64,000 nucleotides of DNA from Teredinibacter purpureus (GTDB lineage: Bacteria; Pseudomonadota; Gammaproteobacteria; Pseudomonadales; Cellvibrionaceae): the NCBI RefSeq assembly GCF_014217335.1, contig NZ_CP060092.1:3303501-3367500 (forward strand). The letters run 5' to 3'. Shown one piece after another: positions 43,838 to 53,028 of the stretch; position 1 is the first letter of the stretch, and each line of letters begins with the position of its first letter. Both the position numbers and the translations under genes were made by a program. The notes beneath the pieces are model-generated. The model worked only from the letters and a program-made list of their open reading frames with translations. It made no database searches and was not told the DNA's origin.

Positions 43838-44009
43838 GAATCGATAACTCGTCTGCAAGATGGGTAAATGTGGCCTAGCGTTAGAAATGTTGCTAGATTT
43901 TCTATACTGGCAAAAACGCGTATTATAGCCGCCTTCCGCCAGTGTGCGCAGGTTCATTTTGGCTAGCGCACACACTTTAAAACGCCCTAATGTGTAATAG
44001 GACATAGAA

Positions 44010-44504
44010 ATGATTAGATTACAGACGAATTTTGGTGACATTGACGTTGAATTAGATTTCGACAAAGCACCCGTAACAGCCGCAAATTTTAAGCAATACG
44101 TTGAAGAGGGGTTTTACAACGGTACAATTTTCCACCGCGTGATTAAGGATTTTATGATCCAGGGCGGTGGATTCAACGAAGATATGAGCCAAAAAGAGAC
44201 GCGGGACAACATTGAAAACGAGGCCGATAACGGGCTTTCCAATGACAATTTGACCCTCGCAATGGCCAGAACTATGGACCCTCACAGCGCAAGCGCTCAA
44301 TTTTTCATCAACGTAAAAGATAATGGCTTTCTCGACCACAAAAGCAAAGATATGCAAGGCTGGGGATATTGCGTATTTGGCAAGGTTGTAGCCGGTGCTG
44401 AAATCGTAGACAAGATTAAGGCTGTTCCAACCGGTAGCGCACACGGCCATCAAGACGTACCCGTTGACGCCGTAATCATCAATACTGCGACTATTGTCGA
44501 CTAA
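44010..44504 (+). CDS. ppiB: Peptidyl-prolyl cis-trans isomerase B
   Basis: A 164-residue cytoplasmic cyclophilin without a signal peptide. The active-site arginine is in [28 protein letters not shown] carries the cyclophilin Gln/Phe, and [13 protein letters not shown] closes the fold. It catalyses proline isomerisation during folding. It is divergent from glnS and 26 bases ahead of lpxH, the arrangement often seen in gammaproteobacteria. Confidence 0.95.
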   Translation: MIRLQTNFGDIDVELDFDKAPVTAANFKQYVEEGFYNGTIFHRVIKDFMIQGGGFNEDMSQKETRDNIENEADNGLSNDNLTLAMARTMDPHSASAQFFINVKDNGFLDHKSKDMQGWGYCVFGKVVAGAEIVDKIKAVPTGSAHGHQDVPVDAVIINTATIVD

Positions 44505-44530
44505 ACCCTCTCTAACGATAAAACAATACT

Positions 44531-45268
44531 ATGACCGACTTCTTTATTTCGGACCTACACCTTCATGCCTCACGCTCAGCTATTGCTGAGGCATTTTTTT
44601 CGTTTGTCGAAAAAACAGTGCTATCCAAAGATGAAGGCGATCCATCCCAAAATCGTTTATATATTCTCGGCGATTTTTTTGATGCTTGGATTGGCGATGA
44701 CGATGACGATACTTTTGCTGCATCCGTTAAACTTAAACTGCGTGGCTATGCCAATACCGGCCTCCAGTTATTTTTCCAGCATGGCAACCGCGATTTTTTA
44801 ATTGGTAATGATTTTGCTAGTGCCACTGGCATGACATTACTACAAGAAGAGCATGTTATTACGGTTAACGGTGACGCCGTTTTACTTATGCACGGTGATA
44901 GCCTGTGTGTCGACGATGTGGAGTACATGCAGTTTCGTGCTCAGGTACGTAACACTGAATGGCAACAGCAGATTTTGCAACTGCCACTTGAGCAACGCCG
45001 TGTTATGGCACAACAACTCCGGTCGCAAAGCCAATCAATGAATGCAATGAAGGCCGAAGATATCATGGATGTTAATGCGCAAGAGGTTGAAAACGCGCTG
45101 GCTCGCCATGAACTTTCAATTCTAATTCACGGTCATACCCACCGCCCAAATGTTCATGAACTTAAAGAACAACAGGGTTTACGGTACGTACTCGGGGACT
45201 GGGAATCGAACGGTTGGTATATTCGTGCAGATGAAAAGGGCTTACAGCTGCTTTCTTTTACTTTGTAG
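44531..45268 (+). CDS. lpxH: UDP-2,3-diacylglucosamine diphosphatase
   Basis: A 245-residue LpxH, which makes lipid X from UDP-diacylglucosamine in lipid A synthesis at the inner-membrane face. Metal-binding motifs of the calcineurin-like fold: FISDLHLH, GDFFDAWIGDD, HGNRDFLIG, LMHGDSLC and HGHTHRP. It follows ppiB and ends shortly before a strong two-way terminator. Confidence 0.96.
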   Translation: MTDFFISDLHLHASRSAIAEAFFSFVEKTVLSKDEGDPSQNRLYILGDFFDAWIGDDDDDTFAASVKLKLRGYANTGLQLFFQHGNRDFLIGNDFASATGMTLLQEEHVITVNGDAVLLMHGDSLCVDDVEYMQFRAQVRNTEWQQQILQLPLEQRRVMAQQLRSQSQSMNAMKAEDIMDVNAQEVENALARHELSILIHGHTHRPNVHELKEQQGLRYVLGDWESNGWYIRADEKGLQLLSFTL

Positions 45269-45311
45269 GTTTCATGGTATAACGGTGTAGAGTTTTCTCT
45301 CTCACCGCAAA

Positions 45312-45350
45312 AAATCAGGCTGTAATACTGATTACAGCCTGATTTGTTTT
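45312..45350. terminator. Bidirectional terminator between lpxH and the HAO-like gene
   Basis: AAATCAGGCTGTAAT (45312-45326) is the exact complement of ATTACAGCCTGATTT (45331-45345) over a 4-base loop, with a T-rich tail on the plus strand and six Ts on the minus side. It lies between two converging genes. Confidence 0.9.
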
Positions 45351-45361
45351 TCTAATAATAA

Positions 45362-46669
45362 CTACTCTTCTATCGTATTCGTTTTAAGTCGCTTCTCGTA
45401 AATCATTTCAAGCTCATATAAATCTTGCTGTAATTCGAAAAATCCATGCCAATGCGCATAATCTGCCGCGCCCATCATGGCACCCTGCCTTGCTCGACGC
45501 CCCTCGTGGTGCCAGAGGTAGTAATACTTCACTTGGAACGGATCTGTCCACGGGTTTTCTTTTAATAAGTTCTTTTCTTTTAATTCATTTAACATGGCCG
45601 TTGCAGGCTGATAATAAGCCTCATTATAGAGGCGAACAGCTTTATCGCCTTGCGCAAAAAAACCCTTAGTATGTGATGGGCTATGGCAATTGTGGCATAC
45701 AGATTCCATTTTCTCTCGACCTGCAGGACCATCCCCTAGCAATGGACTTAAAACATCATCAGAACCGCGCACTTTTGACTCTTTGGCCCATAAATTCCAG
45801 TACAAACGTTCACTGACATTATGCGTAACGGTAAGCTCACCGATCCCGCTCATATGGCAGGTTGCGCACGTAGGCGCTCTATAATCCCCTGGTTCCCACG
45901 CATCGGGTGCGGTATCCCAGCGCCAATCAGCTGAATCTGTATTGAAGATATGACCGTGCTTTGAATTGTTAAAAATCTCGATATTTGGATGGTCCGGCCC
46001 CAAATGGCAAGAAGCGCAAGCACTAGGTTTACGCGCTTCGGCAATATCAAATTTATGACGACTGTGGCAAGCCGTACAGCTACCAGTAGAGCCGTCGGGG
46101 TATACGTTACCCATACCATTGTTCGGCCAAGTTTCCACTGTTGGCCTATTGTTTTCATCAAGCAGAAGTTTAGTACCGTGACATTGCATACACCCAGTTT
46201 CGGATGGCGCCCCTTGAAGCTCTGGGTGATTACGCCCCTCGTGAATATTGGTCAGCGCATGCAAATTATCTTTCGGTACGATCTGGTGATACGCCCTAAA
46301 ATGCCCACTATTATCGAATTGTTTTTTTGCATCGACATGACATCGACCGCAAACATTCGGTGAAACTAAAGCTGTAATATAAATATCGGTGCCGACTAAG
46401 GACTCGTGCTGAGTGGCCATGGGGGACTCTTTCGTCACCGCATGACAATCGATACACGAAACACCTGCATGCGCATGTCGGCTCATTTTCCAGTCTGCTA
46501 CTTGGCCAGGGCTTTCTACTTGGTGACAACTAATACAGTCTTGCCCAATGCGCGAAATATCGCGTTCCATCTTCAGGGTTTTGACCTCGGCCACCCCTCC
46601 CACGTTAGCGTAGACGCCTGCAGAACAACATAGCAGAGCCACAAACAATAACCCCCTTTTAATCATCAT
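45362..46669 (-). CDS. Octahaem cytochrome c, HAO-like
   Basis: A 435-residue exported multihaem cytochrome, started at 46669 behind GGGAGAAG (signal KRGLLFVALLCCSAGVYA). There are eight CxxCH sites: CISCH, CIDCH, CGRCH, CMQCH, CTACH, CASCH, CATCH and CHNCH. The layout and the ending ARQGAMMGAADYAHWHGFFELQQDLYELE match hydroxylamine-oxidoreductase-type octahaem proteins, which oxidise hydroxylamine or, in the reductive branch, reduce nitrite or hydroxylamine to ammonium. The adjacent NapC/NrfH-type gene favours the reductive direction. It overlaps that gene by 11 bases. Electron flow from quinol in the periplasm is inferred. Confidence 0.87.
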   Translation of the reverse strand: MMIKRGLLFVALLCCSAGVYANVGGVAEVKTLKMERDISRIGQDCISCHQVESPGQVADWKMSRHAHAGVSCIDCHAVTKESPMATQHESLVGTDIYITALVSPNVCGRCHVDAKKQFDNSGHFRAYHQIVPKDNLHALTNIHEGRNHPELQGAPSETGCMQCHGTKLLLDENNRPTVETWPNNGMGNVYPDGSTGSCTACHSRHKFDIAEARKPSACASCHLGPDHPNIEIFNNSKHGHIFNTDSADWRWDTAPDAWEPGDYRAPTCATCHMSGIGELTVTHNVSERLYWNLWAKESKVRGSDDVLSPLLGDGPAGREKMESVCHNCHSPSHTKGFFAQGDKAVRLYNEAYYQPATAMLNELKEKNLLKENPWTDPFQVKYYYLWHHEGRRARQGAMMGAADYAHWHGFFELQQDLYELEMIYEKRLKTNTIEE

Positions 46670-47216
46670 TATTCTTCTCCCAACCATGCTTTTCTAGATG
46701 AATACCCAAATTAGAATGCCCTACATTTTCGTGACAGCCCACACAATGTAGGCCCTCCTCTTCTTCGTTAAAGTATTTACGGTGAGGAAGAAAAGACTTT
46801 CGATTGGCTTCGCTTGTCGTTGATAAATATTTATGACACTGCAGACAGCCAGAATCGTATACGTAGCGTTCTCGATTTAATCGGTTACCATGCCAATCAA
46901 TATCCAATGGGTCTTTTAATATTTCCATTGTAGGGTCGACAATCCCATGGACACCCTTTACCCATAAATAGTGCAGTGCGTTATCTTGAGGAATGTGACA
47001 ATCACTGCAGCTGGCGCGCCAACCCGTGGTGTTATTACCGCCATGTAAATCTTCACGGTACGAGGTTCCGATAGGTTTATGTGAATGACACCCCGAACAA
47101 AACTCATGGTCGCCAGTGGTATGAATAACCGTATCTACAAGTGCCCAGCTTAATGACATAAATAGCCCTAAAGCAGACCCAATAATCGAAAATTTAATTA
47201 ACTTTTGATACGTCAT
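46659..47216 (-). CDS. NapC/NrfH-family tetrahaem cytochrome
   Basis: A 185-residue membrane-anchored cytochrome c started at 47216 (MTYQKLIKFSIIG). One N-terminal helix (GSALGLFMSLSWALVDTVIH) precedes a periplasmic domain with four haem sites: CSGCH, CSDCH, CLQCH and CVGCH. Family members take electrons from quinol and hand them to a periplasmic reductase. The partner is the HAO-like octahaem encoded by the overlapping next gene. A longer frame upstream of 47216 lacks support. Confidence 0.88.
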   Translation of the reverse strand: MTYQKLIKFSIIGSALGLFMSLSWALVDTVIHTTGDHEFCSGCHSHKPIGTSYREDLHGGNNTTGWRASCSDCHIPQDNALHYLWVKGVHGIVDPTMEILKDPLDIDWHGNRLNRERYVYDSGCLQCHKYLSTTSEANRKSFLPHRKYFNEEEEGLHCVGCHENVGHSNLGIHLEKHGWEKNNDD

Positions 47217-47395
47217 CAAAATCCCTTGTTTTATTATGAATAAAGCCTTTGGATTACGAGTATCGAAAACTGACCATGAAGTGTTATTTAACAAAGGCTA
47301 ATAGGTTTTGGTGATCACAAATTGGATATAAATCAAACTACCAGCAATTAACTAGCGTAATTCATTACGGCAATACAGTTCTTAGTAGACGGCGT

Positions 47396-49273
47396 TCAAG
47401 CTAAAGGGTTGGAAGTTGATTTAGCCGCCCGAAAATTTACCGGTATACGCAACGTGAAGGTACTGCCCTTTCCAAACTCACTACTAACAGACACATTGGC
47501 GCCCAACAAACGTGACACGTTAGCCACTATTGCTAGCCCTAGCCCTGAGCCTTGACCAACAGCAAAACGTGTATTGTCATCAAATTGTTCAAAACGTTTA
47601 AATAACTTTTTTTGATCCTCAGGTTTAATACCCAAACCTGTGTCTGATACGCGAATTGCCACGCTCATATCACCGTACCCAGACTCTATTTCGACTTTAA
47701 CAAAACCTTCATTGGTGTACTTTACGGCATTAGATAATAAATTAAACAATATCTGTCTAATTCTAACAGGGTCCGACTGAACCTCCGGAATACTGGCTGG
47801 ATTAAAAACTAATTCAATACCTTTTTCCTCGGCCGCAGGATTGATTTGAGAGGTGCAATCCATACAAAGTGCGCTTAAATCTACGTTAGTAATCTTCAGC
47901 TCTAGCTTATTAGCTTCAATTTTACTGAGATCCAAAATATCATTGATCATGGCCAGTAAATGACGACCATTCCTTTCAATTGCATCCACCGCTTTTAGCT
48001 GACGCTCATTTTTTGTATCTAATTGTTTTCCCAGCCTAACGGTAAATCCAATTATGGAATTAAGTGGCGTACGCAGTTCATGAGACATATTGGCAAGAAA
48101 TTCTGTTTTGATAGAAAGCGCTCGCTCCGCGCGTCGTTTTTCTATCTCTAACTCTTCATTCAGAACTTTCTGATCGCGAACCATTTTTTTACTTTCAACC
48201 AACAGTTTAATTGTTTGTTCGTTTTTTGACTTAAAGACATTAGCGGCTGAAGACAACAAACCAATCTCATCCCTCCTGTTCACAGCAGGAATAGAGCCCA
48301 CATCTTTTCCTTCTGCCAACTGAATAAAAACGGAGGTAATGGCCTCTACCGGCCTCGTTATACGCAAATAGAACAAAACAAACACTATGATGGCCAATAA
48401 AATTCCCGCCATTGACAGGATACTGCTCCACACATTATTCGAACTCATGCGTTCTTTTGCCGTTAATCGCGTATTATCGGCCCGCTGTGAAAATATATCC
48501 TCAAGCGTTTTTCCATGGTAGAGAAATTCATTTGCTGAACCAGTCATAACAACATTAATGAGATAAACGTAATGGCGAGTCAATGCTACAATGCGAGAAA
48601 AATTTTTCTGGTAAACCTGTAGATTTTGATTAACAGCCACTCGCTCACTATCACTACCGGTTATACCTGCCAAAAGTATTCTGGCTTCCTCAACTCTCCT
48701 ATCAAACTCCGTAATATGATTGTGATCAAATGATGCCAAATAAGAGAGTGAAGCCCCATGTGCGAGAAGAACAGAATTTTCTATTGCCATCAGCTCTATG
48801 TCGGTGGCGTTAATCATTGGAATTTCCGCTACGGGTTTGGCTTGTAAATGTCGAGTAATAAGCTCACTGCGCTGTATACGCATACCCGTTACAACATCAA
48901 AATTTTGCTTATAATCGTCCAGATGCTGGGCCATGACATTAATCGATTCGAGATATTGAATAACAGAAGGATAACTTTTTAATCGTACGAGCCTATTTAC
49001 TATTTGAATGTAGTAAAAATTTACCTTTTCTATCGCACCAGGGCTGGACGTTTCTTTGAAAATCAATATATTGCGTTGTAAGTCAACAATATCTTTTTCC
49101 ACTTCACTTAGGAGATATGAAACACCTTCCGTTTCGATTAGCTCATCTAGAACATCGTTAAATAGACGGTTGGTAAGTGAAGAAAAATAGATAAGCGAAG
49201 CCAGCGGTAACACCATTAAAAAAAAGGCTGCCACAATTTGTGTTTTTATTGAATAAAAGCTAGGTGTTTGCAT
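47396..49273 (-). CDS. Sensor histidine kinase with a helical periplasmic domain
   Basis: A 625-residue kinase. There are two membrane helices (about residues 10-30 and 288-310) and a helical periplasmic domain between them. HAMP follows (RITRPVEAITSVFIQLAEG), then a coiled coil and the kinase core: FLANMSHELRTPLNSIIGFT, LFNLLSNAVKYT, DTGLGI and GSGLGLAIV. No receiver is fused and no response regulator is near. The periplasmic build resembles kinases such as TorS that sense through a solute-binding protein, and exactly such a protein gene is next door. Confidence 0.88.
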   Translation of the reverse strand: MQTPSFYSIKTQIVAAFFLMVLPLASLIYFSSLTNRLFNDVLDELIETEGVSYLLSEVEKDIVDLQRNILIFKETSSPGAIEKVNFYYIQIVNRLVRLKSYPSVIQYLESINVMAQHLDDYKQNFDVVTGMRIQRSELITRHLQAKPVAEIPMINATDIELMAIENSVLLAHGASLSYLASFDHNHITEFDRRVEEARILLAGITGSDSERVAVNQNLQVYQKNFSRIVALTRHYVYLINVVMTGSANEFLYHGKTLEDIFSQRADNTRLTAKERMSSNNVWSSILSMAGILLAIIVFVLFYLRITRPVEAITSVFIQLAEGKDVGSIPAVNRRDEIGLLSSAANVFKSKNEQTIKLLVESKKMVRDQKVLNEELEIEKRRAERALSIKTEFLANMSHELRTPLNSIIGFTVRLGKQLDTKNERQLKAVDAIERNGRHLLAMINDILDLSKIEANKLELKITNVDLSALCMDCTSQINPAAEEKGIELVFNPASIPEVQSDPVRIRQILFNLLSNAVKYTNEGFVKVEIESGYGDMSVAIRVSDTGLGIKPEDQKKLFKRFEQFDDNTRFAVGQGSGLGLAIVANVSRLLGANVSVSSEFGKGSTFTLRIPVNFRAAKSTSNPLA

Positions 49274-49329
49274 AATAACCGCGAATGAGGAAAGTCCTTT
49301 AAGTTCAAGATTAAAACGTAATTAATCAA

Positions 49330-50631
49330 TTACATGCTAATAAACTCGTACCACTTTTGCAGGCTATAATCGTAGCTTGGCATAACCGTATTCCAAACAG
49401 CTACGTTGCTAAAACGTTTTAAATAAGAGCCTCCCGTTCGAACAGCACCTGCTTTAACCGACACATTGCCATCGGTGCCCTTTAGCGGTGCTCTTGCTGC
49501 CTCACCTTGATACCAGTAACCCCACTCATCATCCGTAAGCAGTGTTTTGGATCGTTCAGGGTTGGAAATATAGTAACCCTGCCTCGCGATATAAGCGCCA
49601 GGCCACCCAGAAAGCCACCAATTCATATAATCATACGCTGCGTCTTTTACCTCATTCTTGGCCTCAGAAGATAAACACATAACCCCATGCCAGCCACGGT
49701 ACCCTTCTTTCGGCGCAGCGTACCTCACCGGTATATCGAGGCCATTTAACGCGGCTACCGCCGGCGAAAACATACTTTCGATAACCACTCTGCCCGACTT
49801 CATAAACTCCACAGATTCTGGAACAGATGTCCAAAAACCACTGAAGTGCCCTCTGCGTTTTTTCTCAGCCAAAATTCCAAACAATGTATCTATCTCGGTA
49901 CGGGTCATAGCGCCAATATCGTTGAAGGTCATTAATCCAGATGCTTGTGCCGCGAGCGCCATATCAAATATACCGATGGTGGGCGCATTTACTACAGCCA
50001 CTTTGCCACGATAGCGATTGTCGATAAGCCAACCCCAACTTTCGGTTTCGTAGGGAATTCCTGTAGCAATTGTGCGCGTGTCATAACCAAACGAATCTAC
50101 ATTGTGTACGTACGGCAAAAAACTAATGTCGTTACTCTCTATCGAGCCTAGCTCGCCCCCCGGTTGCACATATAACAATTTGCTGGGTGCATCACCGGCA
50201 CCTATTTTTGCGTCTGGTGTCAGACGGCCGGTTTTAGTGAGTGAATTAACTTCAGGCCAATTAACAATGCGTGATTTATCAATTGGCTGAATGGCACTGG
50301 CTTCCCAAAGAATATTGATACTGTTCGACCATTGTTCATACAAATCGAAAGACTGGGGGAAAAGAGAGGCTTTTTGGAGGACGGCTGCGCTTCCTTTTGG
50401 TTCAAAGACAATGTTGATCCCAAGGTCGCTCATTGCCCGTTGTCGTAACTCTTCCTGCAATGTCACGTGCGTACCCAAAATACGCAGAGTTACATTTTTT
50501 TTTGAATGGACATAAGGAGCCTTGGCCCCCGTTATGAGTGCAGTTGCGGTGGTTGCAGCTGTTCCAATAAAGTTGCGCCGCGTGAGAGAAGCTGGAGTTC
50601 CCCCCTCTTCACCCTTTTTATTCCGAGCCAT
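49330..50631 (-). CDS. Tat-exported solute-binding protein
   Basis: A 433-residue periplasmic binding protein of the PotD/PotF-like (extracellular solute-binding family 1/8) type. The Tat signal is TRRNFIGTAATTA with the twin arginine. The fold runs through VNAPTIGIFDMALAA, KRRGHFSGFWTSVPESVEFM and YDYMNWWLSGWPGAYIARQGYY. No ABC permease or ATPase gene is adjacent. It is 56 bases ahead of the histidine kinase gene, so it may act as a ligand-presenting sensor component, not a transporter part. The ligand is unknown. Confidence 0.84.
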   Translation of the reverse strand: MARNKKGEEGGTPASLTRRNFIGTAATTATALITGAKAPYVHSKKNVTLRILGTHVTLQEELRQRAMSDLGINIVFEPKGSAAVLQKASLFPQSFDLYEQWSNSINILWEASAIQPIDKSRIVNWPEVNSLTKTGRLTPDAKIGAGDAPSKLLYVQPGGELGSIESNDISFLPYVHNVDSFGYDTRTIATGIPYETESWGWLIDNRYRGKVAVVNAPTIGIFDMALAAQASGLMTFNDIGAMTRTEIDTLFGILAEKKRRGHFSGFWTSVPESVEFMKSGRVVIESMFSPAVAALNGLDIPVRYAAPKEGYRGWHGVMCLSSEAKNEVKDAAYDYMNWWLSGWPGAYIARQGYYISNPERSKTLLTDDEWGYWYQGEAARAPLKGTDGNVSVKAGAVRTGGSYLKRFSNVAVWNTVMPSYDYSLQKWYEFISM

Positions 50632-50776
50632 TCAACTACCCCAAATATCATTGCTAACTGAATCAACGCGACCCACGTAGCACGATTAGAACGAGGGCCT
50701 CCTCAATGAGTGTAGATGGGGAATACAGACCAAGCCAGCGGACTTTAGGAGAGTTAAATACTTGTAAAATCGGAAT

Positions 50777-51379
50777 CTATGCGTCTACGAGACCACTATG
50801 AAATCGAAATTCATCATCAGCCGCATTAATAAGGTTTTTATCACGCTCCAAAAACAACGTGATACGATCTGATATATCGGCACCTCCTGCTGCTTTTCGT
50901 GCCAAACCGAGATAATCTTGAAAGTGACGGGCTTCAGACTTCAGTAAGGAGAGATAGAATTTTTGTAGTTCGTCATCAAGATGAGGGGCTAACTTTTCAA
51001 ACCGCTCACAAGAACGCGCCTCGATAATGGCGCCCACAATGAGGGTGTCAATTAATCTTGCAGGCTCGAAAGTACGTACAGGCTTGCGTAGCTCCGCGGC
51101 ATAACGCGAAGCGGTTTCCTGACGATAAGGAATACCACGCTTTTCCATAATGGCGATAACTTGTTCAAAATGACGCAATTCCTCCCTCGCAAGCTTCGAC
51201 ATTTTATTGAGTAGCTCAAAATCATCGACGTATCGATACATCAAATTTAACGCCGTACTTGCAGCTTTTTTCTCGCAATTGGCGTGATCTATTAATAGCA
51301 TCTCTGGATGCTGAAGCGCTGACGCAACCCAACGATCAGGTGTAGAGCACAGTAAAAACTCATGAATTGTTTGTAACAT
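50777..51379 (-). CDS. miaE: tRNA-(ms2io6A37) hydroxylase
   Basis: A 200-residue MiaE, started at 51379 (MLQTIHEF). It is a diiron enzyme that hydroxylates the isopentenyl group of ms2i6A37 in tRNA. Ligand-rich segments are visible: ANCEKKAA, AREELRHFEQV (ExxH) and LKSEARHFQDY (ExxH), within a four-helix bundle. A longer start at 51478 overlaps the DUF1289 gene and is rejected. MiaE is typical of oxygen-using gammaproteobacteria. Confidence 0.92.
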   Translation of the reverse strand: MLQTIHEFLLCSTPDRWVASALQHPEMLLIDHANCEKKAASTALNLMYRYVDDFELLNKMSKLAREELRHFEQVIAIMEKRGIPYRQETASRYAAELRKPVRTFEPARLIDTLIVGAIIEARSCERFEKLAPHLDDELQKFYLSLLKSEARHFQDYLGLARKAAGGADISDRITLFLERDKNLINAADDEFRFHSGLVDA

Positions 51380-51381
51380 AA

Positions 51382-51849
51382 TTAGTGTGAAAAATACCGT
51401 TCGAGGTGGGCGCATGAAAGCGCATAAAATTCGGCGTCCATTATATCGCGAAGCTCCGTTAGTGCGCAGCTTTGCCATTCAACGTTTACTCTACAACCGA
51501 AAGTTTCAATATTTTGAATTTGCTTGGCGCCCGCCTTGAGTAAATCAAAAACCCAGCAATAGGGATCTGAATAATCATTTATTCGAATATCATGGCGCGC
51601 TAGCGCAGCACTTAACACGGAGATATTCACGATTTGTATTTTACTTTTTACAACTTGAGTCAGTAGTAATTGTAACCGATCTAACACCGCGTTTTTTTCA
51701 GTATCGCTGTAACCATTCCAATGAATGACTTCATGATTAAAACGTTTACAACCTCGGCACACAGAATCACCAATGCCGGTCGAGCATACGCCTATACAGG
51801 GAGTTTTAACGCCTTTTCCCGATTTGTTGGCAACGCTCATTTTAATCAT
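51382..51849 (-). CDS. DUF1289-domain protein
   Basis: A 155-residue protein with an N-terminal DUF1289 cysteine cluster (TPCIGVCSTGIGDSVCRGCKRFNHEVIHW), likely metal-binding, and an unassigned C-terminal region of about 90 residues. DUF1289 proteins often lie beside tRNA or redox genes and have no proven role. It ends 2 bases ahead of miaE, so the two are expressed together. A second ATG four codons in (51840) is possible. Confidence 0.83.
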   Translation of the reverse strand: MIKMSVANKSGKGVKTPCIGVCSTGIGDSVCRGCKRFNHEVIHWNGYSDTEKNAVLDRLQLLLTQVVKSKIQIVNISVLSAALARHDIRINDYSDPYCWVFDLLKAGAKQIQNIETFGCRVNVEWQSCALTELRDIMDAEFYALSCAHLERYFSH

Positions 51850-51860
51850 CTATTCCGCCA

Positions 51861-52628
51861 CTACTCTTTTATTAATTCAAGCACACCAAAAACACTGGCA
51901 TCTATCCAGCCTCTGTTTCTTTCGCCATTAACCGCGGCTATATTTTCAGTGCCTATAAAATGGTCTCTTGTCTTGCCACCGTCGTTATCGCAATAGGCAA
52001 ACATAAACCCCATAATTTTACCTGATTGTAGCGTTACTGGTTTTGCCGTTACTGCCCCGTCTTTATAGTCATCGGCATAGATATCCAGTGCTACCTCCCA
52101 AATTGTGGCGTCACCCGTTCGCTGCCAACGACTCATAAGGTGTTCGTTATAAAGATGAGGCTGTTTATCGAGGCCTGCATCCACAACCTGATTATCCAGT
52201 GCTATATGGTAGGCAAATGCATTGTGGTTATATTGATGATCGCCACCTGATGCATCTTCATCTACAAATATTTCTAAGGCTTCATCATCCCAATAATGAC
52301 TGAGTGGATCCGCGTATACATCAGACAAACGATCGTCAATTATTTCGGCCAACACATACAGTTTTTTGTTGTCCCAGACGAGTTTAATTCGGCCACTAAA
52401 ATCGTCTGCCGCGAGATTTTCACCGATAATAACCTGATCAATGGCTTTCCATTGCGCAGCCTCCCAAATGGTTTCCGATGCAATACCGTCTATCACTGGC
52501 GCTTGTGCGGCATAAGGCGCACGGTAATAACTTCTGCTGTCTTGCGCAAAGGCCTCAAAACAGTGCAGAAGCAGTAACGTAAACACCCAAATTGAAATGG
52601 GTTTCAAAACCGTTGTCATTATTATCAT
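51861..52628 (-). CDS. Exported CBM9-like carbohydrate-binding protein
   Basis: A 255-residue protein with a signal peptide (VLKPISIWVFTLLLLHCFEAFA) and a CBM9-type domain. PVIDGIASETIWEAAQWKAID opens the fold, and LYVLAEIIDDRL, WDDEALEIFVDEDASGGDHQYNHNAFAYHIALD and ATIWEVALDIY follow. CBM9 modules bind sugars or reducing ends; as a free-standing secreted protein it may bind polysaccharide at the cell surface. It ends 11 bases ahead of the DUF1289 gene. Confidence 0.82.
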   Translation of the reverse strand: MIIMTTVLKPISIWVFTLLLLHCFEAFAQDSRSYYRAPYAAQAPVIDGIASETIWEAAQWKAIDQVIIGENLAADDFSGRIKLVWDNKKLYVLAEIIDDRLSDVYADPLSHYWDDEALEIFVDEDASGGDHQYNHNAFAYHIALDNQVVDAGLDKQPHLYNEHLMSRWQRTGDATIWEVALDIYADDYKDGAVTAKPVTLQSGKIMGFMFAYCDNDGGKTRDHFIGTENIAAVNGERNRGWIDASVFGVLELIKE

Positions 52629-53028
52629 TTCCTCTAAGCTGGCATTATTTGGGCCGGAATATAGTCAGTTCAACGCAAAATTACTAGCAGACAACCAATG
52701 TTGCCCACTTTTAACCGCTCCACCTCGGCCGGAACTATCGGTCATTCACCAATTTGCGGTAGAATTCGCCTCCCGGTGATTGTGGGCCGTAATTTGCGTG
52801 TTTTTTAGACGTTGCTATCCTCATGTGAAGCTGAACCCGCTTTATGTGTGTTGAGCACCGTACTGCTAATAATACAGCAATGATCGCAACATTTATGAAT
52901 GAGCGCGTCCTTGCTAAACACCACCACAGCCTATTTACACTGACTATTCATCGATAACGGTTATCGATAGCCTCGTACGCAGAGATCCTGTGGCAACGAG
53001 TAATTCATCTATTTAGAGGACAATTATT
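52629..53028. other. Intergenic region upstream of acnB
   Basis: About 400 bases without a gene between divergent genes. It must hold promoters for acnB and the CBM9 gene. A palindrome at 52950-52968 is listed separately. Confidence 0.5.
52950..52968. promoter_or_regulatory. Perfect inverted repeat upstream of acnB, possible operator
   Basis: ATCGATAAC-G-GTTATCGAT is a 9-bp perfect inverted repeat about 60 bases before the acnB start. Its spacing and size fit a dimeric repressor site; similar ATCGATAACGTT-type palindromes occur in LacI-family regulons. No regulator gene is adjacent, so assignment is tentative. Confidence 0.45.

Noticed and set aside
43838..44065. Extended N-terminus of glutaminyl-tRNA synthetase
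   Set aside because: The extension overlaps the start of divergent ppiB, while the Met at 43837 gives the usual length.
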